Shown in pieces: positions 8,463-17,491 of a stretch of DNA of 64,000 nucleotides. Below the pieces are notes generated by a model. It made no database searches. It had not been told where the DNA came from and saw only the letters and a program-made list of their open reading frames with translations. Made by a program: the position numbers and the translations under genes. The stretch comes from Streptomyces caelestis. Lineage in GTDB: Bacteria > Actinomycetota > Actinomycetes > Streptomycetales > Streptomycetaceae. Where the stretch lies: the NCBI RefSeq assembly GCF_014205255.1, contig NZ_JACHNE010000001.1:7688001-7752000 (forward strand), read 5' to 3'. Positions within the stretch are counted from its first letter, which is position 1; each line of letters opens with the position of its first letter.

Positions 8463-8955
8463 CTGGGGCCGGGGGCGTCTTTTGGCCGGGAGTGTCCCGG
8501 GCGTCTTCGGCTGGCGATCGGGGTGTGTTGGGCTGGGGGTTCGGAGCCGGGCCCAGGTGTCTGCCGACGGCGTCGCGGGTGGGTGGCTCGGGAGTCCTGG
8601 GCTGGGGTGCGGGGCCTGGGCGGCCGGGGTGTCGTGCCTCGGCGGAGCGTTGCGGTCGGCGGCCGGTGCGCCTTCGGCCGGTACGTCAGAGGCGGATGGC
8701 TCGGCGTCTTGGGCTGGGCGGGCTCGGGGTCTGGCGGCCGGCGGGTAGCCGCGAAGCCCGCCTGCCCCGCGACGCCCGGCACTCCCTCCAAGCTCTTCGA
8801 GCAGGGGGGGGACCCCTACTCGCCGCAGGGCCCGCCCTCCGGGTGGACGACGGGATGTGGCGGAGACCCCCTGAGGGGCGTCCGGGGCGAGTGCCCGGGC
8901 CTCGTCCTCCGAGGCCGGGCGGGCGGTCCGGGTGTTCGCAGCCGGTCCGGGCGGC
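8463..8955. other. Gene-free stretch
   Basis: Open frames here lack family resemblance and normal Streptomyces codon bias. The first 300 bp is G/T-rich, GGGT/CTGGG-like low-complexity sequence on the plus strand. The second part contains a small repeat-like element at 8785-8816. I see no credible gene or promoter. Confidence 0.6.
8785..8816 (+). repeat. Possible dispersed Streptomyces intergenic repeat
   Basis: The string AGCTCTTCGAGC followed by a run of seven G, then GACCCC, contains two nested inverted repeats: GCTC/GAGC and GGGG/CCCC. From memory, closely similar elements recur between genes in many Streptomyces genomes. Only one copy is in this window, so the repeat call rests on recall. 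Confidence 0.4.
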
Positions 8956-9900
8956 TCAGGCCGCCAGTCGGGCCGCCTCCTCCGCGCAGCCCCAGGCCAC
9001 CGTCACCCCCGCGCCGCCGTGGCCGTAGTTGTGGATCAGGAGCCGGCCGTCCGGCAGGGTGTCGCGCTCCAGGCGGACCGCGGGGCGGGTGGGGCGCAGG
9101 CCGACCCGGTGTTCCAGCACACGCGCCCCGGCGATCTCCGGCCGCAGCGCCGCGCAGCGGCGGATGATCGCCTCGGCCGTCGCGGGGTCGGGTTCCAGCG
9201 ACCAGACGTCCTCCTCCGCCGTACCGCCGAGGACGAGCCCGCCCGGCTGCGGGAACATGTACGCGTACTCCCCGGCCGCGTCGGTGGAGACCAGCCAGGT
9301 GTCGATCCCCGGGTTCTCCACGACGACCAACTGCCCGCGCACGGGCCGCACGGACGGATCCGGCACCAGCTCCCGCGCGGCGAGCCCCGTGCAGTTGATC
9401 ACGACCGGCGCGTCGGCCTCCGCGAACCCGGACACCGTACGAGCCTCGACCACGCCGCCCGCCGCCACGAACCGTTCCCGCAGCCACGCCAGATGAGCCG
9501 GCATGTCGATGAGCGGCAACCGAACCCGGACGCCGTACCCCGTGTACTCCCCGGCCGTGGTCGCCCGCCGCTCCGGCACGCGCTCCGCCAGCCACCCGTC
9601 GACCTCGTCGAGACGCGTCTCGCCCAGTACCCCTTCGACCATGCGTACGCCGCTCCCGGACCGCGCGGCCAGCTCCTCGTACACCTCCAGCGACCGCAGC
9701 GCCCACGCCCGCGCCAGCGCGACCGGCTCGATCCGGTACGGCCACCACAGGGCCCCCGCAACCGCTGAGGTGGTCGCCTCCGCGGGGTCCCGCGTCCACA
9801 CCCGGACCCGCCGCCCCCGCTCGGCGAGAACCACCGCGGTCGTCAGCCCGACCACCCCGCCACCGACCACCGCGATCTCGTCACCACGCTCACCAGCCAT
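8956..9900 (-). CDS. D-amino-acid oxidase family FAD enzyme
   Basis: The 314-residue protein has the dinucleotide-binding GGGVVGLTTA near the start (residues 13-22). It also has the D-amino-acid oxidase signature AGALWWPYR (about 48-56) and the late block HNYGHGGAGVTVAWG that closes the FAD site. Members oxidise D-amino acids to 2-oxo acids, ammonia and peroxide. The length is normal for the bacterial family. No signal peptide is present, so it is cytoplasmic. It diverges from the gene at 9967 across a 66-bp gap that must hold both promoters. Confidence 0.9.
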   Translation of the reverse strand: MAGERGDEIAVVGGGVVGLTTAVVLAERGRRVRVWTRDPAEATTSAVAGALWWPYRIEPVALARAWALRSLEVYEELAARSGSGVRMVEGVLGETRLDEVDGWLAERVPERRATTAGEYTGYGVRVRLPLIDMPAHLAWLRERFVAAGGVVEARTVSGFAEADAPVVINCTGLAARELVPDPSVRPVRGQLVVVENPGIDTWLVSTDAAGEYAYMFPQPGGLVLGGTAEEDVWSLEPDPATAEAIIRRCAALRPEIAGARVLEHRVGLRPTRPAVRLERDTLPDGRLLIHNYGHGGAGVTVAWGCAEEAARLAA

Positions 9901-9966
9901 GCCCGGACGGTAGCGGAATGTGTCATGCCGTGCTCATATCACGCGCAGTGTGGGGATACTCACGGT

Positions 9967-10989
9967 ATGTGTGCCGAGTACACGACCTTCGGCCTGGCAC
10001 CCGCGATGCGGGCCGGCGCAGTCCTCACAGACGGTGGTTACCAGGTCCACCGGGACTTCGTGGACTTCATCGTCGGCGGACGCCCGCTGCTGTTCCAGCT
10101 CTCCGACCTCGACGCGGTCTCCCCGCTCGCCTCCGACGTACCGCCCGCGATCTTCACCGCCCAGGTCCGCAGCCTGCTCCTGGAGAGCCCGGCGCCGCTG
10201 CCCGGCGGCCGGTACGTGGTCTACGGCTGCCCCGAGTGCGAGGACCTGGCCTGCGGCGCCGTCACCGCGGTCATCCGGCGGGACGGCGAGGACTTCATCT
10301 GGCGCGACTTCGCCTGGCAGACCGACGAACACGTCGACCTGGAGCTCAACGGCTACCAGGGCATCGGCCCGTTCCGCTTCCGCGGCGCCGAGTACCGCGC
10401 GGCGCTGAGCGCCCTGCTGAACGGCTCCGCCCCGGACACCCCCCGCCGCGTCCTGCTGATCGGCGCCCGCGTCGCCGTCCTGGCCAAGCTCGCCGCGGCG
10501 CTGCGCACCATCGGCGTCGGCGCGGACATCGCCCACGACGCCGACCACGTGCCCGCCGACGAGCTGCGCGGCTACGGCGCCGTCGCCTTCGGCCGCGGGA
10601 CCGGCGAGCGGGAACGTGCCGCCGTCCGCCGTGCCTTCGAACGCGCCAAGGTCCCCGTCGCCTACGTTGACGGCCTCGCCCCGATCGTGCCCCTCCTCGT
10701 CGCCCAGATCGAGCACGCCCTGGACCGCGGTCCGCTGGAGCAGCGCCGCCTCACCGGCCTGACCGTCACCGACGGCGAGGCCGACGTCGAGGTCACCTCC
10801 GCCTGCCGGGTCACCCTCACCGCGTACCGTCTCGACCGGCTCTCCCGCACCCGCACCCACGAGATCGTCGACGGCGTCCTGGAACCGGGCCGCCACCGCA
10901 TCGCCCTCGGCCCCAGGGCGGTCAAGGGGCAGTCCTTCCTGGTGGCGCGCACCGCCACCAGCGTGCTGGTGACGGCCGTGACCCCCTGA
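9967..10989 (+). CDS. Hypothetical protein, conserved-looking, 340 residues
   Basis: I do not recognise this family with certainty. ATG 9967 gives MCAEYTTFGLAP and 340 residues with normal codon bias. The N-terminal half (to about 165) contains GCPECEDLACGAV (about 80-92) with three cysteines and a Trp-rich DFIWRDFAWQTDE segment. The middle (about 165-250) reads like a small Rossmann-type domain (RRVLLIGARVAVLAKLAAAL). The C-terminal 80 residues are rich in beta-strand residues. It has no signal peptide or membrane span. The cysteine cluster could bind a metal, but this is inference. It is followed 46 bp later by the ABC-F gene on the same strand. Confidence 0.75.
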   Translation: MCAEYTTFGLAPAMRAGAVLTDGGYQVHRDFVDFIVGGRPLLFQLSDLDAVSPLASDVPPAIFTAQVRSLLLESPAPLPGGRYVVYGCPECEDLACGAVTAVIRRDGEDFIWRDFAWQTDEHVDLELNGYQGIGPFRFRGAEYRAALSALLNGSAPDTPRRVLLIGARVAVLAKLAAALRTIGVGADIAHDADHVPADELRGYGAVAFGRGTGERERAAVRRAFERAKVPVAYVDGLAPIVPLLVAQIEHALDRGPLEQRRLTGLTVTDGEADVEVTSACRVTLTAYRLDRLSRTRTHEIVDGVLEPGRHRIALGPRAVKGQSFLVARTATSVLVTAVTP

Positions 10990-11035
10990 AACCCGTCCGC
11001 GGACCGCCCGGGACGGCCGTTAGGATCGCGGTCTG

Positions 11036-12676
11036 ATGACTGCCACCCTCGTCGCCAAGAACCTCGCCGCCGGCCACGGCGACCGCTCCCTGTTCACCGG
11101 ACTCGACCTCGTCGTCGCGCCCGGCGACGTGATCGGCCTGGTCGGAGCCAACGGCGCCGGCAAGTCCACCCTGCTCACGATGCTGGCCGGACTCACCGCC
11201 CCCGAGCAGGGCGAGCTGCGTCTGTCCCCGCCGACCGCCACCGTCGGCCATCTGCCTCAGGAGCCGGACCGCCGCCCCGGCGAGACCGTCCGGGGGTTCC
11301 TGGCCCGCCGCACCGGCGTAGCCGAGGCCCAGCGCACCATGGACGAGGCGACCCAGGCTCTCGTCGACGGGGCGCCCGGCGCCGACGACGCCTACGCCAC
11401 GAGCCTGGAGCGCTGGCTCGGACTCGGCGGCGCCGACCTCGACGAACGCGCCGAGGAGGTCGCCGACTCCCTGGGCCTCGCGGTCGATCTGGACCAGCTG
11501 ATGACGTCGCTGTCCGGTGGCCAGGCCGCCCGCGCCGGCCTCGCCTCCCTGCTCCTGTCCCGCTACGACGTCTTCCTCCTCGACGAGCCCACCAACGACC
11601 TCGACCTGGACGGCCTGGAGCGCCTCGAACGCTTCGTGAGCGGCCTGCGCGCCGGCACGGTGGTCGTCAGCCACGACCGCGAGTTCCTCACCCGCACCGT
11701 CACCAAGGTCCTCGAACTCGACCTCGCGCAGCGGCAGATCAACCTCTACGGCGGTGGCTACGAGGCCTACCTGGAGGAGCGGGAGGTCGCGCGCAGGCAC
11801 GCCCGCGACGAGTTCGAGGAGTACGCCGACAAGAAGTCGGCTCTCCAGGACCGCGCGCAGATGCAGCGCTCCTGGATGGACAAGGGCGTGAAGAACGCGC
11901 GCCGCAAGGCGGGCAACGACAACGACAAGATCGGCCGCAAGTTCCGCAGCGAGGCCAGCGAGAAACAGGCCGCGAAGGCCCGCCAGACCCAGCGCATGAT
12001 CGAGCGGCTGGATGCCGTCGAGGAGCCCCGTAAGGAGTGGGAGCTGCGCATGGAGATCGCGTCGGCCCCGCGCTCGGGCGCCGTCGTGGCGACCCTGCGG
12101 GACGCCGAGGTGCGCCGCGGCGGCTTCGTCCTCGGCCCGGTGTCCCTCCAGATCGACTGGGCGGACCGGGTGGCGGTGACGGGCGCGAACGGCGCCGGCA
12201 AGTCCACCCTGCTCGCCGCCCTGCTCGGACGCGTCCCCCTCGACGCCGGGCACGCGTCCCTCGGCTCGGGCGTCCTGCTCGGCGAGGTCGACCAGGCCCG
12301 CAAGTTGTTCCACGGCCAGGAGCCCCTGATGGACGCCTTCCGCGCGGCCGTCCCGGACACCGAACCGGCCGAGGTCCGTACCCTCCTGGCCAAGTTCGGC
12401 CTCAAGTCGGACCACGTTCTGCGCCCCGCGGCGACCCTCTCCCCGGGCGAGCGCACCAGAGCGGCCCTGGCGCTGCTCCAGGGCCGCGGCGTCAACCTCC
12501 TGGTCCTCGACGAGCCGACCAACCACCTCGACCTGCCCGCCATCGAGCAGCTGGAGTCGGCCCTCGACTCCTACGAGGGCACCCTCCTGCTGGTCACCCA
12601 CGACCGCCGCATGCTCGACGCCGTACACGTCACGCGCCGCATCGAGGTGACGGACGGCAAGGTGACCGAACGCTGA
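11036..12676 (+). CDS. ABC-F family ATPase (ribosome-associated type)
   Basis: The 546-residue protein has two nucleotide-binding domains and no membrane spans. Each domain has a Walker A (GANGAGKST, first at 38-46) and a Walker B with DEPTN. The first signature is LSGGQAAR; the second is the weaker LSPGERTR. A charged linker (about 245-330, with WMDKGVKNARRKAGNDNDK) joins the domains, as in ABC-F proteins that act at the ribosomal E site or confer antibiotic protection. No resistance or biosynthetic gene is adjacent, so a housekeeping translation role is as likely as resistance. A strong bidirectional hairpin separates it from the convergent tex gene. Confidence 0.92.
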   Translation: MTATLVAKNLAAGHGDRSLFTGLDLVVAPGDVIGLVGANGAGKSTLLTMLAGLTAPEQGELRLSPPTATVGHLPQEPDRRPGETVRGFLARRTGVAEAQRTMDEATQALVDGAPGADDAYATSLERWLGLGGADLDERAEEVADSLGLAVDLDQLMTSLSGGQAARAGLASLLLSRYDVFLLDEPTNDLDLDGLERLERFVSGLRAGTVVVSHDREFLTRTVTKVLELDLAQRQINLYGGGYEAYLEEREVARRHARDEFEEYADKKSALQDRAQMQRSWMDKGVKNARRKAGNDNDKIGRKFRSEASEKQAAKARQTQRMIERLDAVEEPRKEWELRMEIASAPRSGAVVATLRDAEVRRGGFVLGPVSLQIDWADRVAVTGANGAGKSTLLAALLGRVPLDAGHASLGSGVLLGEVDQARKLFHGQEPLMDAFRAAVPDTEPAEVRTLLAKFGLKSDHVLRPAATLSPGERTRAALALLQGRGVNLLVLDEPTNHLDLPAIEQLESALDSYEGTLLLVTHDRRMLDAVHVTRRIEVTDGKVTER

Positions 12677-12688
12677 CGAACCGTCAGA

Positions 12689-12729
12689 GGCCCGGCCCCT
12701 TCCGCCTCGCGGGAAGAAAGGGCCGGGCC
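12689..12729. terminator. Bidirectional terminator between ABC-F and tex genes
   Basis: GGCCCGGCCC pairs with GGGCCGGGCC across a 21-nt loop that itself contains TTCC/GGAA. It lies between two convergent stops and can serve both strands. Confidence 0.8.
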
Positions 12730-12749
12730 CGGAAAAGCGACAGACGACC

Positions 12750-15137
12750 TCAGCGGCGGCCGTTCTTCGGGTCGGCCAGACCGGCGCGGCGCAGGGCGTC
12801 GGCCATCGCGCTGTTGGCGGGCGGGGGCGCCTGACGCGAACCACCGCCACTGCCACGGCCGCCACCGCCACGACCGCCCTGCCGCTGCTGCGGCGGACGC
12901 CCGCCGCGCTGCCGGCGCTCGCCGGAGCCGCCCTCCCCCTGAGGGGCCGCCTCGTCGTCCAGGCGCAGCGTCAGCGAGATCCGCTTGCGCGGGATGTCGA
13001 TGTCGAGGACCTTCACCTTGACGATGTCCCCGGGCTTCACCACCTCCCGCGGGTCCTTGACGAACGTCTTCGACATCGCGGAGACGTGCACCAGACCGTC
13101 CTGGTGGACACCGACGTCCACGAACGCGCCGAACGCGGCGACGTTCGTCACGACGCCCTCCAGGACCATCCCGGCCGACAGGTCGGAGATCTTCTCCACG
13201 CCCTCCTTGAAGGCGGCCGTCTTGAAGGCCGGACGCGGGTCACGCCCGGGCTTCTCCAACTCCTTGAGGATGTCGGTGACCGTCGGCAGACCGAACGTCT
13301 CGTCCACGAAGTCCTGCGGCTTCAGCGAGCGCAGCACCGCGGTGTTGCCGACGAGACCCGCGACCTCCTGCCCGGCGGTCTTCACCATGCGCCGGACCAC
13401 CGGGTACGCCTCGGGGTGCACGCTGGAGGCGTCCAGCGGGTCGTCACCGCCGCGGATCCGCAGGAAGCCCGCGCACTGCTCGTACGCCTTCGGGCCCAGC
13501 CGCGCCACCTTCTTCAGCTCACCACGGGACGTGAAGGGCCCGTTGGCGTCCCGGTGCGCCACGATGTTCTCGGCGAGCCCGGAGGTGATGCCGGAGACCC
13601 GGGACAGCAGCGGGGCCGACGCCGTGTTGACGTCCACGCCCACGCCGTTCACACAGTCCTCCACCACCGCGTCCAGCGAACGCGACAGCTTCACCTCCGA
13701 CAGGTCGTGCTGGTACTGGCCGACACCGATCGACTTCGGGTCGATCTTCACCAGCTCGGCCAGCGGGTCCTGCAGCCGCCGGGCGATCGACACGGCGCCG
13801 CGCAGCGACACGTCCATGTCGGGCAGTTCCTGTGAGGCGAAGGCGGACGCCGAGTACACGGACGCGCCGGCCTCGGACACCATCACCTTCGTGAGGTTCA
13901 ACTCCGGGTGCTTGGCGATCAGTTCCCCGGCGAGCTTGTCGGTCTCGCGGGACGCCGTGCCGTTGCCGATGGCGATCAGCTCGACCGCGTGTTCCTTCGC
14001 GAGCCGGGCCAGCTTGGCGATGGCCTCGTCCCACCGGTTGGCCGGGACGTGGGGGTGGATGACGTCCGTGGCGACGACCTTGCCGGTCGCGTCGACGACG
14101 GCGACCTTCACCCCCGTACGGAAACCGGGGTCGAGACCGAGCGTCGCGCGCGTGCCCGCCGGGGCGGCGAGCAGCAGGTCGCGCAGGTTGGCCGCGAAGA
14201 CCCGCACGGCCTCGTCCTCGGCGGCCGTGCGCAGCCGCAGCCTGAGATCGATGCCGAGGTGGACGAGGATGCGGGTGCGCCAGGCCCAACGGACCGTGTC
14301 CAGCAGCCACTTGTCGCCGGGGCGGCCCCGGTCGGCGATCCCGAACCGGTGCGCGACCGTCCCCTCGTACGACGACGGGCCGTCGGTGGGCTCCTCGGGC
14401 TCCAGGACGAGGTCGAGGACCTCCTCCTTCTCACCGCGCAGCATCGCCAGGATGCGGTGCGAGGGCAGCTCGGTGAACGGCTCCGCGAAGTCGAAGTAGT
14501 CGGCGAACTTCGCGCCCGCCTCCTCCTTGCCCTCCCGCACCTTGGCGGCCAGCCGCCCGCGCACCCACATGCGCTCACGCAGCTCGCCGATCAGGTCGGC
14601 GTCCTCCGAGAACCGCTCGGTGAGGACCGCCCGGGCGCCGTCGAGGGCCGCCTGCGGATCGGCCACGCCCTTGTCGGCGTCGACGAACGCGGCGGCCGCG
14701 GCGAGGGGCTCGACGGACGGATCGCCGAGCAGCCCCTCCGCCAGCGGCTCGAGACCGGCCTCACGGGCGATCTGTGCTTTGGTGCGCCGCTTGGGCTTGT
14801 ACGGGAGGTAGATGTCCTCCAGGCGCGCCTTGGTCTCCGCGCCCCGGATCCGCGCCTGAAGCTCCTCGGTGAGCTTGCCCTGCTCGCGCACCGACTCCAG
14901 GATCGCCGTCCGCCGCTCCTCCAGCTCCCGCAGATAGCGCAGCCGCTCCTCGACGGTGCGCAGCTGCGCATCGTCGAGCATCTCGGTCGCTTCCTTGCGG
15001 TAGCGGGCGATGAAGGGCACCGTAGAACCGCTGTCCAGCAGCTCCACGGCAGCCCTGACCTGCCGCTCCCGTACGCCGAGCTCCTCGGCGATCCTGCCTT
15101 CGATGGACCCTACTTCGAGGGACCCGGGTGTCGTCAC
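12750..15137 (-). CDS. tex: Tex-family RNA-binding transcription accessory protein
   Basis: GTG 15137 gives the family's usual start (TTPGSLEVGSIEGRIAEELG); ATG 15158 is possible but has no better ribosome site. The 795-residue protein follows the Tex order. First comes the N-terminal helical domain (VPFIARYRKEATE near 41), then a YqgF/RNase-H-like domain (LGLDPGFRTGVKVAVVDATG) and helix-hairpin-helix repeats (VNTASAPLLSRVSGI). An S1 RNA-binding domain follows near 640-715 (GMVLEGVVTNVAAFGAFVDVG). The last 75 residues are a Gly/Arg-rich RGG tail, probably extra RNA-binding surface. Tex proteins bind RNA and influence transcription and stress tolerance. Confidence 0.95.
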   Translation of the reverse strand: MTTPGSLEVGSIEGRIAEELGVRERQVRAAVELLDSGSTVPFIARYRKEATEMLDDAQLRTVEERLRYLRELEERRTAILESVREQGKLTEELQARIRGAETKARLEDIYLPYKPKRRTKAQIAREAGLEPLAEGLLGDPSVEPLAAAAAFVDADKGVADPQAALDGARAVLTERFSEDADLIGELRERMWVRGRLAAKVREGKEEAGAKFADYFDFAEPFTELPSHRILAMLRGEKEEVLDLVLEPEEPTDGPSSYEGTVAHRFGIADRGRPGDKWLLDTVRWAWRTRILVHLGIDLRLRLRTAAEDEAVRVFAANLRDLLLAAPAGTRATLGLDPGFRTGVKVAVVDATGKVVATDVIHPHVPANRWDEAIAKLARLAKEHAVELIAIGNGTASRETDKLAGELIAKHPELNLTKVMVSEAGASVYSASAFASQELPDMDVSLRGAVSIARRLQDPLAELVKIDPKSIGVGQYQHDLSEVKLSRSLDAVVEDCVNGVGVDVNTASAPLLSRVSGITSGLAENIVAHRDANGPFTSRGELKKVARLGPKAYEQCAGFLRIRGGDDPLDASSVHPEAYPVVRRMVKTAGQEVAGLVGNTAVLRSLKPQDFVDETFGLPTVTDILKELEKPGRDPRPAFKTAAFKEGVEKISDLSAGMVLEGVVTNVAAFGAFVDVGVHQDGLVHVSAMSKTFVKDPREVVKPGDIVKVKVLDIDIPRKRISLTLRLDDEAAPQGEGGSGERRQRGGRPPQQRQGGRGGGGRGSGGGSRQAPPPANSAMADALRRAGLADPKNGRR

Positions 15138-15248
15138 GATCCCGTACCGCCTATCCACTGAGGTTGCGCGGCAATTGTGGCAGGTGACACCGACACTCGG
15201 GGTCAGGGCGGCATCCGGCAGGTCGGGACGGCCTTTGGCAGACCCTGG

Positions 15249-15380
15249 TCAGACCCTGCGGCTGCGAGTGGAGGAAGAAGCGCCGCCGAAGAGCCGGGCC
15301 AGGGCCCGGAAGGGCAGCGTCACGACAGTGGCGATGGCGCCGCCGATCTGGCGCAGCACGTCTGCAATGGCACGGAACAC
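15249..15380 (-). CDS. Small conserved Streptomyces-type protein, 43 residues
   Basis: GTG 15380 is preceded by AGGGGAA, a good ribosome site, and opens a 43-codon frame to TGA at 15249. The product starts VFRAIADVLRQIGGAIATVV, continues TLPFRALARLFGG and ends in a basic SSTRSRRV tail. It is a single amphipathic or membrane-active helix followed by a basic end. From memory, Streptomyces genomes carry small proteins with this LPFRALARLFGG core; I know no assigned function. It stands alone between tex and the SCO6745-like gene, all three on the minus strand. Codon use and the ribosome site support a real gene despite the length. Confidence 0.7.
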   Translation of the reverse strand: MFRAIADVLRQIGGAIATVVTLPFRALARLFGGASSSTRSRRV

Positions 15381-15523
15381 GTAATTCCCCTTTCTCGTTC
15401 CCGACCGCAGCGGCCGGGAGAGACCGGGTACCTCACCAAGGCCTCACCATGCGTCACGGTCGAACACACATGCCCGGCCCGGTGCGCACCCGGGCTCGCC
15501 GTGAGGCCGTGCGGCCCTGGCGA

Positions 15524-16393
15524 TCAGCGCTTGCCGAGCAGATCCGCCGGAAAGGCCCCGGCCGTGAGCGCCGCCTGCGCGAACGCCGCCCCCAGCTCGG
15601 TCAGCCGCGCCACCCCCTGCGCGCCCAGGTGCTCGTACGGTGCCCGGTCCAGGCGGTCCGTCTCCTGCTCGATCTCCTCGCGCAGGGCGACACCGCGCTC
15701 GGTGAGCTCGCCCGTCGCGTCCAGCAGCCCGCGCTCACGCAGCCGGCCCGTCGCCGCGTCCCAGTCCTCCTGGCTCCAGCCCCGCGTGTTGAAGACCCAC
15801 TTCGGTGTCATGCCCTTGCCCGTCGCCGTGTGGGTCACCATGGCCTCCAGCCCGTCCAGCCCCGCGGACATCAGCACGGCCAGATGCCCGTCGCCCCGGT
15901 GCTCGCGCAGCAGGGTCGCCGCATGCCAGTACGCGAGGTGCGGCTCCTCGGGGACGGGCAGGTCGGCATGGGCGGCGTACAGCGGCCGGGCGCCACGCGA
16001 GCAGGCCTCGGCGGCGCGCAGCGCGAGCCGCGCGGCCTCGGCCATCTCGGCCGACGCCAGGATCTCTTCGCCCAGCAGGCGGCGCAGCGTCGCGTCGACG
16101 GCACGCGCGCGTGCCGCCAGCACCTGGCCGGGCGTCGCGGTCTCCCACACGGCAGGTACGTGCCGGGCCACGAGCTCGTACTTGTAGTTGTAGAAGGCAG
16201 CCGCCACCGCCCCGGCCCCGACCGGCCCGAGGGCGGCGGCCCGCACGGCGAAGTTCACGGCATGGGGATGGGTGATCCCGGCAGCACCCAGTTCCCGCCC
16301 CAGATCCGGCGAGAAGTAGTGCGTCGCGTGCACGGAGTTGAGCACGTTCTGGCAGCGTCGGCCGGCGAGCGGCGAGAGGGCGGCAGTCGTCAT
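15524..16393 (-). CDS. SCO6745-family protein
   Basis: ATG 16393 gives MTTAALSPLAGRRCQNVLNSVHATHYFSPD and 289 residues. I recognise this as the Streptomyces SCO6745 family, a mostly helical protein of unknown biochemical role. The C-terminal part (about 195-275, WVFNTRGWSQEDWDAATGRLRERGLLD) resembles a winged-helix segment, so DNA or ligand binding is possible. No catalytic motif, signal peptide or membrane span is visible. A palindromic operator-like site lies 12 bp upstream of the start, suggesting control by a TetR-type repressor encoded elsewhere. Confidence 0.8.
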   Translation of the reverse strand: MTTAALSPLAGRRCQNVLNSVHATHYFSPDLGRELGAAGITHPHAVNFAVRAAALGPVGAGAVAAAFYNYKYELVARHVPAVWETATPGQVLAARARAVDATLRRLLGEEILASAEMAEAARLALRAAEACSRGARPLYAAHADLPVPEEPHLAYWHAATLLREHRGDGHLAVLMSAGLDGLEAMVTHTATGKGMTPKWVFNTRGWSQEDWDAATGRLRERGLLDATGELTERGVALREEIEQETDRLDRAPYEHLGAQGVARLTELGAAFAQAALTAGAFPADLLGKR

Positions 16394-16404
16394 ACCCGGC
16401 AGGT

Positions 16405-16420
16405 TACCAACCGCTTGGTA
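16405..16420. promoter_or_regulatory. TetR-type operator candidate
   Basis: TACCAACCGCTTGGTA is an inverted repeat with perfect 6-bp arms. It sits 12 bp ahead of the SCO6745-like start and within the intergenic region shared with the divergent GlxA regulator gene. The form resembles known TetR-family sites. The regulator is not adjacent. Confidence 0.5.
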
Positions 16421-16506
16421 TGTCCTCTGAGGTAGTACCCCCATGGCAGAAAACGTGGGGAAGTCGTCATTGCGGCCACACTCCGGACCTGCGAAGAATC
16501 GACGGC

Positions 16507-17466
16507 ATGGCCCAGCGCACCGTTCTTGCCGTCCTCTTCGAGGGCGTGCAGAGCCTCGACGTCACCGGGCCCGTGGAGGTCTTCGCGGGCGCGGAGCTGC
16601 TCTCCCCGGGCGCGTACCGGATCCGGACGGCTTCCCTGGACGGCGCGCCGGTGCGGACCACCAGCGGCCTGACGCTCGTACCCGACGAGTCCCTGACCAC
16701 CGCGTCCGACCCGGACATCCTTCTCGTCCCCGGCGGCGCGGGCTCCCTGCGCCCCGACCCGCGCCTGGTCGACTGGGTGCGCGAGCACGGGCCGCGCGCC
16801 GCCCGGCTGGTCTCCGTGTGCACCGGCGCGGCCGTGCTCGCCGCGGCCGGCCTGCTGGACGGCCACCGGGCCACGACCCACTGGGCGTACTGCGACCGGC
16901 TCGCCCGTGACCACCCGGGCGTCGAGATCGACCCCGACCCCGTCTACGTACGCGACGGACACATCGCCACGTCGGCCGGTGTCACCGCCGGCATCGACCT
17001 CGCCCTCGCCCTGGTGGAGGAGGATCTGGGCCGGGACACCGCCCTCACCATCGCCCGCCACCTGGTCGTGTTCCTGCGCCGGCCCGGCAATCAGGCCCAG
17101 TTCAGCGCCCAGCTCGCGGCCCAGACCGCACACCGTGAGCCGCTGAGGGAAGTCCAGCGCTTCATCGCCGAACGCCCCGGCGCCGACCTCTCCGTCGAGG
17201 CCCTCGCCGCCCGCGCCCGCTTGTCGCCCCGCCACTTCGCTCGCGCCTTCCGGTCCGAGACCGGTATGACGCCGGGCCGGTACGTGGATCGGGTCCGCCT
17301 GGAACACGCCCGCCGCCTGCTGGAGGACACCGCCGGCGGTATCGAGGAGATCTCCCGCACCAGCGGCTACGGCACCCCCGAGGCCATGCGCCGGGCCTTC
17401 GTCAAGGCTCTGGGCACGCCCCCGGCCGAGTACCGCCGCCGCTTCCGCCCCGCGACGACCCCCTGA
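16507..17466 (+). CDS. GlxA-family AraC regulator with DJ-1/PfpI domain
   Basis: ATG 16507 gives MAQRTVLAVLFEGVQSLDVT and 319 residues. Residues 1-165 form a DJ-1/PfpI domain with the nucleophile-elbow Cys105 in VCTGAA. Residues 215-315 form an AraC DNA-binding domain with two helix-turn-helix units (LSVEALAARARLSPRHFARAF and IEEISRTSGYGTPEAMRRAF). GlxA-type regulators sense small molecules through the first domain. The next gene, 25 bp downstream, encodes a stand-alone DJ-1/PfpI protein and is a likely co-transcribed partner. It diverges from the SCO6745-like gene. Confidence 0.92.
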   Translation: MAQRTVLAVLFEGVQSLDVTGPVEVFAGAELLSPGAYRIRTASLDGAPVRTTSGLTLVPDESLTTASDPDILLVPGGAGSLRPDPRLVDWVREHGPRAARLVSVCTGAAVLAAAGLLDGHRATTHWAYCDRLARDHPGVEIDPDPVYVRDGHIATSAGVTAGIDLALALVEEDLGRDTALTIARHLVVFLRRPGNQAQFSAQLAAQTAHREPLREVQRFIAERPGADLSVEALAARARLSPRHFARAFRSETGMTPGRYVDRVRLEHARRLLEDTAGGIEEISRTSGYGTPEAMRRAFVKALGTPPAEYRRRFRPATTP

Positions 17467-17491
17467 ACCGCCCAACCAACGAGAGGGACCC

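Noticed and set aside
8463..8955. Several overlapping open frames in the gap after the BCCT gene
   Set aside because: None has a ribosome site, family motif or Streptomyces codon bias, and they contradict each other in frame and strand.
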